The translations under genes were made by a program, and so were the position numbers. 64,000 nucleotides of DNA, from contig NC_051452.1 in assembly GCF_001649575.2 (NCBI RefSeq), positions 6,412,348 through 6,476,347 of the forward strand. Reading direction: 5' to 3'. Shown here piece after piece: positions 39,501 to 51,500 of this stretch; within the stretch, counting starts at the first letter, position 1, and every line of letters starts with the position of its first letter. The notes under the pieces were generated by a model. The model had not been told where the DNA came from. It saw nothing but the letters and a program-made list of their open reading frames with translations, and ran no database searches. The DNA is from Kryptolebias marmoratus (Eukaryota > Chordata > Actinopteri > Cyprinodontiformes > Rivulidae).

Positions 39501-42500
39501 GGTCCCAGCAGCCCGTTGGGCCCGGTTTCACCTCTTTCTCCTGGTGGGCCTCTCTCTCCCTGTAGAGCCGATAGTTAAAGACGTGCAACTCGTTCTTACT
39601 GCGCAAAACAACTAAATCTGCCCGAGTAAATCAGAACATTTGGGTTTGACGGGGACCTACTCTTGGACCGATTGCTCCAACAGCACCAACTTCTCCAGCA
39701 AGACCCTGAACAAAAACCCCAAAACAAGTCAATAAAAATCAAAATAATAATGTAATTTCATATACATTTTAAATAAGTTAAAGTCTCCTCTTTGTCGTAC
39801 CTCGTCGCCTGGTTTTCCTCCCTCTCCAGGTGGTCCTGATGGTCCAGGCAGACCCTAAAAACCACCAACGCAAAAATATCAACTCTCCAATTTAACACCT
39901 GTACACTCAAATTAAAAGTTTACTTTAACTTTCACCCTGTTTTATCAGGGATAGAATGAACTAAAACCAAGCAGCAGCATAAAACCTAAAAACAAACAGT
40001 TTCTTCATCTGTTTTGTTTTGTTTCGAGACTGTCGACTTTTTATTTTTTAGTTGGAGAACAAGAAATGTTTGTATTTAAAGCCAACAAACCCCAGGGAAT
40101 TTTAGACTGCAGAAAGTTCACAAAACAAGGACTCAGAAATGGTGGGAAATGAATAAAATGACTTTAAGGTTATAAATCTTACCGTTTACATTATTAATTC
40201 ATTTAAAACAAACAATAAATATGCGATCTGTAATCGTTAAGATTTGATTTCTCGTTAAATAAATTAATTACATTTTTATTTTCAGTGCCAAAGACAACGT
40301 ATTTATGATGTTTACCTGAAAACCGCTCACTCCTTGAGGTCCCTGCTCGCCTCTCTTTCCTGCAAGACCCTGGAGAAAAGAAAAAGAGGCTAAAATGATC
40401 AAATGTTAGTTTAATTTATTAAAACTCAGATTATTTGGTTGGTTTCTTACAGCTGGACCAGGTGGACCAGCGGCGCCTGTCTCTCCGTCTTTTCCATTTG
40501 GTCCCTAAAAGACAAAGATGATAAAATACGACCCAAAAACGTTTGAGTTTTTCAGTTTTTGTTAAAAATTTAAAGAAAAACCTCACCCTTGGACCTGGAG
40601 CTCCAGGATTTCCAGCCTCTCCAATCTTCCCAGCATCACCCTGGAAATAAACAAGCATGTAAACAAAAATAAATAACTGTTTCCTCGGAGTAAACGCTTT
40701 AAATGAAATCTAAGAGCTTACAGCGATGGGAAAAGAAAGTCCACCTTCTTTCAGTTCTAAGGTTTTAGAACCTCATAAAACTGATCTGGTCAATCAGGTT
40801 CTAAAATTATTTCAGTCTAACCGCAAGTAATTCTATCAGTTATTTATTTAACAAAAACTAAACCAAACTGGAAAAGCTGTTGGGAAAAATCCCGATCCAG
40901 CAGGTTGTAGAACCTCCTCCAGCAGCAGAACTCTGAGTGGGTTCCTGTTTGTCTCTGATGGTTGTGGAGCAGTTGTGGCCCACTCTTCTTTCCAGCGTTG
41001 CTTCAGCTCATTGGTTTCTGCTCAGCTCTCTGAGGTTCTGGTTCTGTTGTAGATTAGCTGCTGTGTTTGGGATCATTGTCCTGTTTGTCACATCTGACTC
41101 CAGAATCAGCGCAAACCATTAGCCCTCCACCACCGTGCTGACAGCTGCAGTGCATTCTTGGTAAACATCTGTCCTCTGGTCTGGTTCTGCTCCAGAAGTC
41201 TTCTGGTTCCTTCAAGTCGAGCTGCCATGTTGTTTTTAGAGAGAAGAGGCTTTAACCTTTGACCTTTGACCTGCTGACTGAGGCCTGTAGAGTCTGAGCA
41301 CTGCACGGTCTGACCTTCAGGGGGAATCTGCTGGTTTGATGGGCAGTCGTCTCGGTTTGTGATCTGGTTTTCTGTGTTTCTGTTTTGAATTCAAGGTATT
41401 TTAAATTATTTGTCTGATTTATTTTGTTGAGCTGTTTTTTTTACTTCCTGTTTTCCAGAACACATCAGGTGTTTTTAGGTTTCTTTCCTCTGTCGGATCC
41501 TGGGAAGTTCTGTTGAAAGAGGTGGACTTTCTTTTCTCCATGACTCTTAAAATTCTACTTAATTTTCATCAAAAAAAGGAAAAATGGCAGCCCTTTCTGT
41601 CACATAATTCTAATTATCTGTGTCAGATCTCCAACACATTCATACTGACTGGGAAGCCCTTTGGTCCCGGCAGACCCATGTTTCCAGCTGGTCCTCTGTT
41701 CCCAGTAGAACCGGCCGAGCCTGGTTTGCCGTCTTCTCCGGCTAGGCCCTAAAAAGACGAGGAGAAATGTTAAAATGACCTTTTAAACTATCAAACGCAT
41801 CACATTTGTTCTACAATGTGATCTCCGTTTGGGGACAGTGTTGTAAGATTGTTTGTACCATCGGTCCTGGTCTTCCTTCTGCTCCCTGAGCTCCGAGTGG
41901 TCCTGAGAGACCCTGAGATATAAAACAAACGAGACCATTTCATTTGAATTAATGTTTCTTTTGTTTGCTTTGAGTTAAACTTTGAAGCGTACTCAGAATG
42001 GGACATAATGACACAGTGTGAAGATTAAAAACATGGATCTGAATTCAAAGAGAAGGAGTCCGATGAGGCCGGTTTGGGTCTCAGCCAAATTCAGGCACTT
42101 TTCCAGCTTCTTTAATGTGAATTTTTCCTTTTTCCCAGCATCTTTTGTCGTTACAACCTGTCCTTAATCAGTTCAGAAATGACTCAAAATGGTTTTAATG
42201 GCCTCCTCACGTCAAACAAAACGTTATGTCGCTTTTATAAAACAAAGTGTTACTTTTGCACAGCATTCTGTCCAAATTATAGATATAATGAAGCTGAAAT
42301 TCATTCCGCTTGTTTGATTTATTATTATTATTATTATTATTTATTTTGTTATTAAATGGATTCCAGTCCAGAAACAAACTTTAAAAGACCTGGAAACGAC
42401 TGACTTCCAGACTCTTTGGGATCTTTTTAAGACCTTGTGGGAACCTGTGTCCGTCTTACCCGTGCTCCAGTTAAACCTGGCTCTCCATCACGTCCTGGGT

Positions 42501-45500
42501 CTCCGTCTAAGCCTTTACCGCCGGCCGATCCCGGCACCCCCCTCTCGCCCTGAGCTCCCTGTTCAGCCAAGAAGCAGATGTTTAAAACGAGACAAACAGG
42601 CGTGAAGTAAAAACCGAATCATTTCCGTCACTCACCTTTTGGCCCGGCAGACCGTCAGCTCCGGGGAAACCCCGGTTTCCTGGGGGTCCCTAAAGAAAAG
42701 ACACACATTTTTGTGTCTAAATTGGAGTTTTTTGATGGATTTTCACAAAAATTTGTATTCTGAGCTGACTCACAGTCTCTCCGGGTGGTCCCGGAGGTCC
42801 GATGGATCCACCATCACCTCTGGGTCCACGCTTTCCGTCCTCTCCCATGGGACCTAATGGACCCGGAAGACCATGGTCACCCTAACACCGATCAGCCAGT
42901 CAGTTTAAACCCAAAAATAAAACCTTTGAGACGAAGCTTCGGTGTTTGTTCGACTTACTCTTTCTCCCTTGAGTCCAGGTTCTCCTTTAAGTCCAGGAAA
43001 TCCACCATCGCCCTGTCAGACAAAAGATCAGAATGTTTTAAAAGCTTAAACTGAGACCGAGTTGAACTCGAACGACATCCGTACCAGTTGGCCTTTGGGT
43101 CCTGATACTCCGGTGGTTCCCTGAGGTCCAGGAGGACCAGCTGGACCCACCAGGCCTGGTGGACCCTGAACACCTGCCAGTCCCTTTAAGGAAGAAAAGC
43201 ATGTATTTTCTTTTAATGAAACGCATATTTATGGTCAGGTTTCTCCTCAGACGTTCTGTAAAAACTCACAGATGAGCCGCGGGGACCTGGAGCTCCGTCA
43301 GATCCTGCTGCGCCCTGATTTGGAACAAAAACTGTTCTTCATTTGAAGCTCGGTGCAGTCCGAGAATATCTGTTTCACTCTGGGGTTTAGATGATAACAA
43401 ACCTGCTGTCCTGTCGGTCCAGGTGGTCCTGCTCGTCCAGCGTCCCCTCTGGGTCCCTGCTGTCCCCGACTTCCTCTCACTCCTGTGGGTCCGGCTTCCC
43501 CCTGAACCAACCAACGCATCCAGGTAAGATTTAACGATTTAAGAACACCTCAGTGATTGGACACCAGCATGGGTGGCTGATTAAATACATTATTCTTAAT
43601 ATATGAGCAGCCATATTGTTCCACGACACACAAGTTTTATCAAAGGTCGGACCAAAGTTAAGGAGGGTAGCAAAGTTTTGGCCCGTCTGAAAAGGTACGT
43701 TTTAAATAATAGTCGGGAAACGACACAGCTCCACAGATGCTATCCAAGCTTCTAATCTAAAGAAACAGAAATAGAAGAACAAACACGAAAAGAGTTTTAA
43801 GTTTCTGATGTGATGAAAGGCTGAGTTTCCATCAGGTCCATTTGTCCCTCAGGTCAACACACCGTTTGACCAGTTGGGTGCAAAACGGTTACCACTTCGT
43901 CCACACCTCAACAAATATCCCCTGTCCCTACTTTATTATGTACATTTTATTATTATATATATATTATATACAATAGTCACTGTTAGGTGCTTAATTTGTA
44001 CCCCAAAAGATTTGGGTACGAATTGACCAAAAGTGCAAAGATTGACATGGAGTTCGGAGTATTAAACCAGAGTTTATTATAAATGTTAATTTGATCAAAG
44101 TGTATTTTGTATTTTGTGTTTTTACTAATAGTTGGTTGTAAAATACAATCCAAACACGGTTAAAACCCCGCCTCACATATTTCTGATGTCCGTCTGCTCT
44201 GTGGTTTGTAGAAATCTGATTCCTGTTGAAGTTTCGCACCAAGTTGTAGTTTGTTGGTTGCCCGTCTGTCAGCAAAATATCTCGTGACCCACTAGATGGA
44301 TTTTAATTTAAATGTCATAAAATAATCACTGGATCTGCAACACAAAACCGGCTCTAATTCAGTCAGTTTTACAGATATGGACCTAAGCTTTGGTGTGGTA
44401 GTAGCTGAGCTCCAACAGACCGGAGGAAACCTTCGTTTAAGACTTTGGCGGGCAACGTGCGTTCCTTCAAGGGATGCTGAATATTTTTAATAATCTGTTG
44501 GATTTGATTTAATTTACAACCAGAAAATTCCCCTAAAACAAGTCATTTATTCAAAATATGATCATCTTTTATAATTTAAAGGTTTCAGTGTAGATTTGAA
44601 TTAAAATACAGTTCAAACCTGAGTTAAAAGGAAAGTGAAGAATCTCACCTTATTTCCTGGATTACCGGGAAATCCTGGCATTCCCGGGATTCCTATTGGA
44701 CCCTGTGGATGAAGGACAGTGTTTAAATGTTTTATTCAATTTAAATCAATTAAAGTAAAGCAGAAAGTCATAAATGGGAAACTCTGGGTTTAGATGCTTA
44801 AAAGGAGCCAATCGGTGAGATTTAAAAAAAAATTGACCCAGTCTGTTTTTTTTCTCAGCAGATTTTTAGGACTTATCTTAATATGACTTAAAGTTTATTT
44901 AAATGTAAACTTACCAGAGGTCCAGGTTTGCCAATATGGCCCGGCGTGCCACGTTTGCCCTGAAACAAAACCAGAAAACGTTTTAACTCCCATCATTTGA
45001 CGATATTTGACTTTTGAATCGGGTGGTTCTTATTTCGTACCACAGCCCCAGTTGGTCCGATTCTGCCTCTTTCACCTTGCAGACCAGCCGGCCCCTGAAA
45101 CAGAAGACGGGTGTTAGTGTTTGGGTTCTGGGTCAGTGGTTGGGATTCTTTCTTTCTGTTGTATTTGTTGCCTACCAGAGGGCCAGAAGGACCCATTGGA
45201 CCGGGAGTCCCTGATGAACCCTGCAAAACACAAAACCACAGTTTTAAAGTGTCCTGTTTTTATACAACTTATCTACTTATTGTTTGAGCTCTAAACTGAT
45301 AACCTTTAATAGAGGAGCGTCAAACTGCACAGCTGGACCCCCACAAGGCTGGGGATGATCCCTATTGATTTCAAGGTCATAGGGTCATAGGTCGAGATCA
45401 CAGGTGAACCCCTTGTGAAAACCTTGTCCATCCTCAAACTCTACAACCGTCTAATGTAGGAATGTCAAACTGCACAGCTGAACACCCCATGTGTCAGGAT

Positions 45501-48500
45501 GATCCCTAATGATTTTAAGGTCACAAGGTCAAAGGTTAAGGTCACAGGGGAACCCTTTGTGTCTGCGCTCTAACTTTAGTCACATGTATTCAGGATCTTT
45601 GTGAGAAGTAACTCATGGTCTGAGTTTGTACTGTTGGCGGTACTCTCGTTAAGTCTTATCTCGTTAAGTCTTATCTCGTTAACTCTCATCTCGTTAAGTC
45701 TCAGCTCGTTAACTCTAGACTCATTAACTCTTGTCTCGGTAACTTGTCTCGGTAACTTGTCTCGGTAACTTGTCTCGTTAACTCTTATCTGGTAAACTCT
45801 CATCTCGTTAACTCAGGTCGTTAACTCTCGACTCATTAATTCTCGGCTCGTTAACCGTTCCCCTCCACTTGGGGAACCACAGGATCAGGAAACAGATTCC
45901 TACCTTGGTCCCGACTGCCCCAGACTCTCCTTTTGACCCGTCCAGACCAGCACTTCCCTGTTGGAGATCAAAATGTCAAAGATTCTGGTCTCTTTTTCTT
46001 TTTTCCACCTAAAAACCTCAAGTTGATGTTTAAAAGTTAAGCTTTACTTTGTGTCCTTTCAGTCCTGGAAGACCTGGGAGTCCGGGGAACCCTCTCGCTC
46101 CCTGCATTCAAAACATTGGCTTTCCTTTCAGATTCATAATATATTTATTTCCATAATTAACTAATATCCAGTTCTGTTTATTATTGGTTACCGCTGATCC
46201 TGGATATCCTTTTTCTCCTGCTGCTCCTGAAGGTCCAGGTTCTCCCTGGCCAGAAAAAGAAGGAACACCAGAACCTAAATATGTCCGACTGATCCAATAA
46301 GAGGACGTGTATATTTCTGACTCACGTCAGGTCCTGGTTTTCCTGGAGGTCCATCGGGCCCTCGATGACCTGGCTCACCCTAAAAAAAGCACATTTAGGT
46401 TTCTGAGGATGAGAAGAAGCTTCAGCATCAGAATCAGACGTAGAAACGATCCTACCATCTGTCCCGGATCTCCAGCCTCTCCAGGGATTCCCTGTCCACC
46501 AGGTGGACCCTGAGAGGAGACGTTAAAGTTAGCTTCTTATCTGCTAGACCTTCAAGCAAAAGTAAAAGAAGTCTTCAAAGTTACCGGAGCCCCGGATGCT
46601 CCTGGAAGTCCTCTTGGTCCTGGTTCACCCTGAAACGGCAGCATTTCATGCTCGGTAAATGAAATCAGACAAAACGTTTGAAGGTTGTAAAAGGTTTCTG
46701 GGCGCCTCAGCAGGACTGACCCTCGATGCCGTCGTCATCCGAGCAAAACCCGACTTCTCGCTGTAGCCCGAAGCCATCTGAGACCCCAGGTTTCCCTTCG
46801 AGGAAGAGATCGATTCAGTTCAAACCCAGAAAATAAGCTAAACAGGAATTGATGAACTGATGTGGAGCGCAGCTCACCCCGGGAGGAGACACGTCACCAG
46901 GGGGTCCTGGTTCTCCCGGGTTCCCCGGCACACCGGGCTCTCCGTCGAACCCCGGAGGTCCCTGGAATCCCTAAAATATTGAAAAATGAGTTTAAAAAAA
47001 AAGAATAAACTGAAGCAAAATGAGTGAGGCTGAAAAGAAATAAACTGATTTCTGATTGTTCAGTCTGAAAACAAATGATAAGAAATTTAAAAAAATATAT
47101 TTTAATTTTAGCTTTAAAGGCCGTTATTTTGACTTTAATTAATATTGACATCCTGAAAACAAACTTTGGAGAAAAGAAAGTTTGATCCTCTCATTATGAG
47201 ACTTTCTGAGATGTAAACAAACAAATTAATAAAATGGTAAAAATGGCTTTTTTTGCATTTTAACCACAAAGTTTAAACCTTCAAAAAGCAGTGAAAGAAA
47301 TAAAAGCTTCAAGGTTTGAGCTGAATCTGGTTCTGACTCACCCGTCGGCCCTTAAAGCCCCTCGGTCCCGAGCGTCCCTGAGCTCCTGGAGGGCCCTGAG
47401 GAGGACAACAAACATTTATTTATTTTTATTTATCACTTATTTGTACATTTTCATCAGCAGACAAAAGGAAACTCGGGTCATGAAAACATGGCTGCGGAGG
47501 TGTTTTTGGCACCCTCTACTGTCCGGTTCTGTTATATATTAAAATTCTCTGTGTCTAAAGCTTCAAAACGATCCGTAGTTTGTTGACATTTGGTGATTTA
47601 TCGTCTGCTTTTTGGTCTGGAGTGATGTCGTCAGGACAAAAAGAGGGAATCCCCAAGCTTCACAGTAACCCAAACTGTTATACGAAGGGATTTCCAGACA
47701 GCTGGCAGAGAAAACGGATCAGTTTTAAAGGAGATGATAAGACAAGAAGACTAGTTTGTGTCTTTACGGACTCATTTTAATCCCAGAGTTAATGTTTTCT
47801 TCAGGACAAAACGATGAGAATTTAGTTTTCATTTAGAGTAAAAAACAGTAAAAGCTTCTGTTTATAAAACTGTCTGATAATAATGTTTAATTATACGACA
47901 ACCTGGAGTTTGATCTGAAGACAGAGAGGGGCATAAATGGTTTGTTCTTTATCTTTATTATTGCACGTAGTTTTATTCAAGAAATAAAAAAAAAACTAAG
48001 TAAATTAGTCCTATTTTGATAACCAGATATCATTTAGTTCAGATACTTTTTATTTATTAAATAAACATGAGAATATCACAGCTGGATGATTCTGTAAAAA
48101 CTGAATGTTGGGAAAGTTGTTTGTTGGAGGATAAATTTAAAATTCTGCTCAAAATTTGGAGAAAACCAAAGTTTTTGTTGGTTTTGCTATATTATATATC
48201 TGCCTTATGCACATTAAATGTGGGGAAATCCTTTGAAGATTGTTTTGTTTGAAGTTATTGAAGTTATTTTAAGTTGGATGAAGGTTTATTTAAGAGCTGC
48301 TTCTGGTTTTTGGGGTCATATTTATCTTCAAGTGAAGCTAAAAGTCTTTAAAAAGTTGACGATCGTTAGGAACGTTCTCGTCACCCACCGCTGGTCCTGG
48401 GAGTCCCGGGAGCCCCACCGCCTGAACAACAAATAAATAAAAGTTTATTTCTGGAATGGAAGCTGCAAAGATACCAGATCTGACAGAAATGTTTTACTTA

Positions 48501-51500
48501 CATATGGGATGTCACCTGGTTCACCTTTCTGCCCCTGAAGAAGAAGAACGCCAGCTTTTATAGGAGCCATTTTCAAGGTTTTAGAACGAAATTAATAACT
48601 TACCTTAAAACCCAACAATTCTGGGATAAAACGAGAAGAAATCAGTCAGTTTTCAGTCATTAATGTTATAAATATATTTATAAACGCTGAACGCCGCGCC
48701 TCACCTATCCTGGTTCTGGCGCCGGCGAAGCTGTCGCACACCGGGCAGCACTCCCCCTCGGGGGTCACGACCTTCTCGCAGTTCGCCAACGTTTTGCACT
48801 CGATCTCGTCGCAGATGGAGACGCCGTTGTCGCAGACGCAGACGCGACAGGGCGTGGGCTTCCAGATGTCGTTGTGCTGGTAGACCTCGCCGTCTGCGGC
48901 GCAGCTCTCCCCGGTGCCGTCTGCAGCTGTGGCGCAGAAACCACGGGTTCTCCGTTTTAGAACTGAACATTTCATTCAAAGAACCTAAAATCTGTCCCGA
49001 GCTGCCAGGCTGCAGGTGGGAGGAGCCTCAAAGCATGCGGAAAACGTTTTCACTCAAACCGCCTCGGGAGGGGGTCTGAACCGCGGGACCTCCAACTGGA
49101 CCGACCGCAGCAGACATATTACCTGGACACCTCGGGGTTAAAACGAAAGAAGAGTTGGCTGAACGGCCATCTTTGGGAATATTCTGGAGAATATTTCTCT
49201 GGAGAGTTTTATGGGTTAAAACTTTCGGTCTTTGCTTTGTGACGCCACTAATCGTTGTTTTGTTTTCCTCCCATCGATGACGTAATGAAGCTTATTTAGA
49301 GACAACTAAAACAAAATGGCTCTGAATCGTGTTAAAGCCAAATAAAGGAAAATAAAAAAAAATAGCTCTGGTGTTTGAATGTGTTGTCAGTTTTTCCAGA
49401 ATCGTCTGAGCTGGTCTCTGATGTCCTGAAACGTTCTCGGGTTAACCGCCAGGTGTGAACGCTTGAATCGACCGAGACAAGACTGATGTGTGCTGCGAGG
49501 TCTGAACGGGGCCTTACAGCGAGCTGCTCTTCTCGTTGTTGCCTGGTGTCCCGTAACGAGCCGAGAGGTAACGAATCGAGTTAACGAGACGAGAGTTAAC
49601 GAGCCAAGTTAACGAGCCGAGTTAACGAGCTGAGAGTTAACGAGCTGAGAGTTAACGAGCTGAGAGTTAACGAGCTGAGAGTTAGCGAGACAAGAGTTAC
49701 AGAGACGAGTTAACAAGACGAGAGTTAACAAGCTGAGACTTAACGAGTCGAGAGTTAACGAATCAAGTTAACAAATCAAGTAACGAGCTGAGAGTTAATG
49801 AGCTGAGAGTTAACGAGACAAGAGTTAACGAGTCAAGGGTTAACGAATCAAGTTAACAAATCAAATAACGAGCTGAGAGTTAATGAGCTGAGAGTTAGCG
49901 AGACAAGAGTTAACGAGCCGAGTTAACAAGACGAGAGTTAACGAGCCGAAAGTTAACGAGCCGAAAGTTAACAAGACGAGAGTTAACGAGCCGAAAGTTA
50001 ACGAGCCGAAAGTTAACAAGACGAGTTAACAAGACGAGAGTTAACGAGCCGAAAGTTAACGAGACGAGTTAACAAGACGAGAGTTAACGAGCCAAAAGTT
50101 AACGAGCCGAAAGTTAACAAGACGAGTTAACAAGACGAGAGTTAACAAGCCGAAAGTTAACGAGACGAGTTAACAAGACGAGAGTTAACGAGACGAGTTA
50201 ACGAGCCTTTGTTGCCCGTTGCCTTGCGTGTCGGAGGTTAATCAAAGACGCCGTGGGATCGGCTGAGCTGTAGCCATGTTTGGGCTTAAAAAGATGGCTT
50301 TGCTGTCGCAGCCATCTTGAACTGGGTTGTTTGCTAACGCCAGGTTGACCCGGATCACGAGTGCATAAGAAGTCACCTGAGGTGGCGTCTGGGCCGGGAG
50401 GAAGCGTTGAAGCGGCAGTCAGGCACACGGGACAACACTCGCCCTCCGGGACAGCGGCGTTCGGGCAGCCCCCGAGGTCCTCACACACCACGTCCTCGCA
50501 TATCGTGGCGCCGTTATCGCACATGCAGATCCGACACGGCTCCGGGGTCCACACCTCCTTGTTGGCGTACACCTTCCCGCTCTCCGTGCAGGAGTCTTCA
50601 TCAAACAGACGGAGACAGATTCTGTTATTCAACCGTTAACCTCCGCCGCAGGGAGCCAACACGCCGTCTAACGGCTGATGTGTCTCGTGGTTTCAGGCGC
50701 CTGTCATCCTGAAAATAAGTGGTTTACTTTAAACACCCAGTCAGACGTTAAACCGAGATTTAATGTAGAAAATCAGACGGTTTGCTGCTTGAAACTAAAG
50801 GAAAAATCTGGTTATAAAATAAATCAGGTCTGTTTGTCCTGCAGGGAAAACACTGACAGGTTTTTATCTCTTTTATCAACCTGCAGTCCTTCGTTTAAAA
50901 CTTTTTAACAAATCACATTTAAAGAACCGGAACAAGGCGGAACATTTCCAGAATAATTCCCCTTAAATAATATAAGGCATCGACTTGTTTGTGTGGCGGT
51001 TTTTATGATGGAGATGGAGGAGGAGGAGGAGGACAGAGAGCGCCACCTGCTGATGAGTTCAGGAACATCAAGCCACAGCTGGAAACAGCCTTTTATAGTT
51101 TTATTTATAGTTTATTCACCAGCTGTGGTCCTTCTGTGAACTCTGTGTTATTTCAGCTGTTCCTGTATGAAAACCTTCACCTCGCTTTTTTTGTAACTTT
51201 CATAATTTTCTAAATATTTAACTCTGTTTACAAATGTTTTCCTCATAGAAACACGTGACATTCTCTTTAATTCCTTCAAAAACTTTTAAATCTGCTTCAG
51301 CTGCTGCCTCTGTTTTGATCTTCTGCTGCTTTTAGGCTTCAGCTGTGGTTCTGCTAAGTTTAGCTTTTAGTTAGCCCTTTGCTACTTGTGGCTCCAACTA
51401 CCATTTAGCTACTTTTAGATTTTGGCTAGCCTATTACTAGTTTAGCTGCTTCTAGCTTGGAGCTATTCTGCTAATTTTAGCTTCTAGTTACCATTTTGCT

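Larger units (their letters stand above)
33677..46629 (-). other. col5a2: col5a2 triple-helix exons (42 exons, 45/54/99/108/162 bp)
   Basis: Coding order: 46585-46629, 46456-46509, 46326-46379, 46192-46245, 46048-46101, 45904-45957, 45176-45220, 45041-45094, 44915-44959, 44649-44702, 43403-43501, 43270-43314, 43085-43183, 42959-43012, 42774-42881, 42636-42689, 42460-42558, 41859-41912, 41650-41748, 40587-40640, 40451-40504, 40316-40369, 39801-39854, 39661-39705, 39461-39559, 39270-39377, 38768-38821, 38604-38657, 38145-38198, 38002-38055, 37802-37909, 37555-37608, 37420-37473, 36532-36693, 36351-36458, 36161-36268, 35897-35950, 34764-34871, 34618-34671, 34420-34527, 33865-33918, 33677-33784. 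Every exon starts with a Gly codon and is a multiple of 9. With six triplets from the next exon the helix is 1014 residues, unbroken. Cross-link lysine sites LKGHK (exon 46048) and QKGHRGFTG (exon 34420) are retained. Confidence 0.93.

Noticed and set aside
45576..45803. Open frame with [14 protein letters not shown] peptide repeats
   Set aside because: Direct translation of the GTTAACGAG minisatellite; low complexity, intronic.
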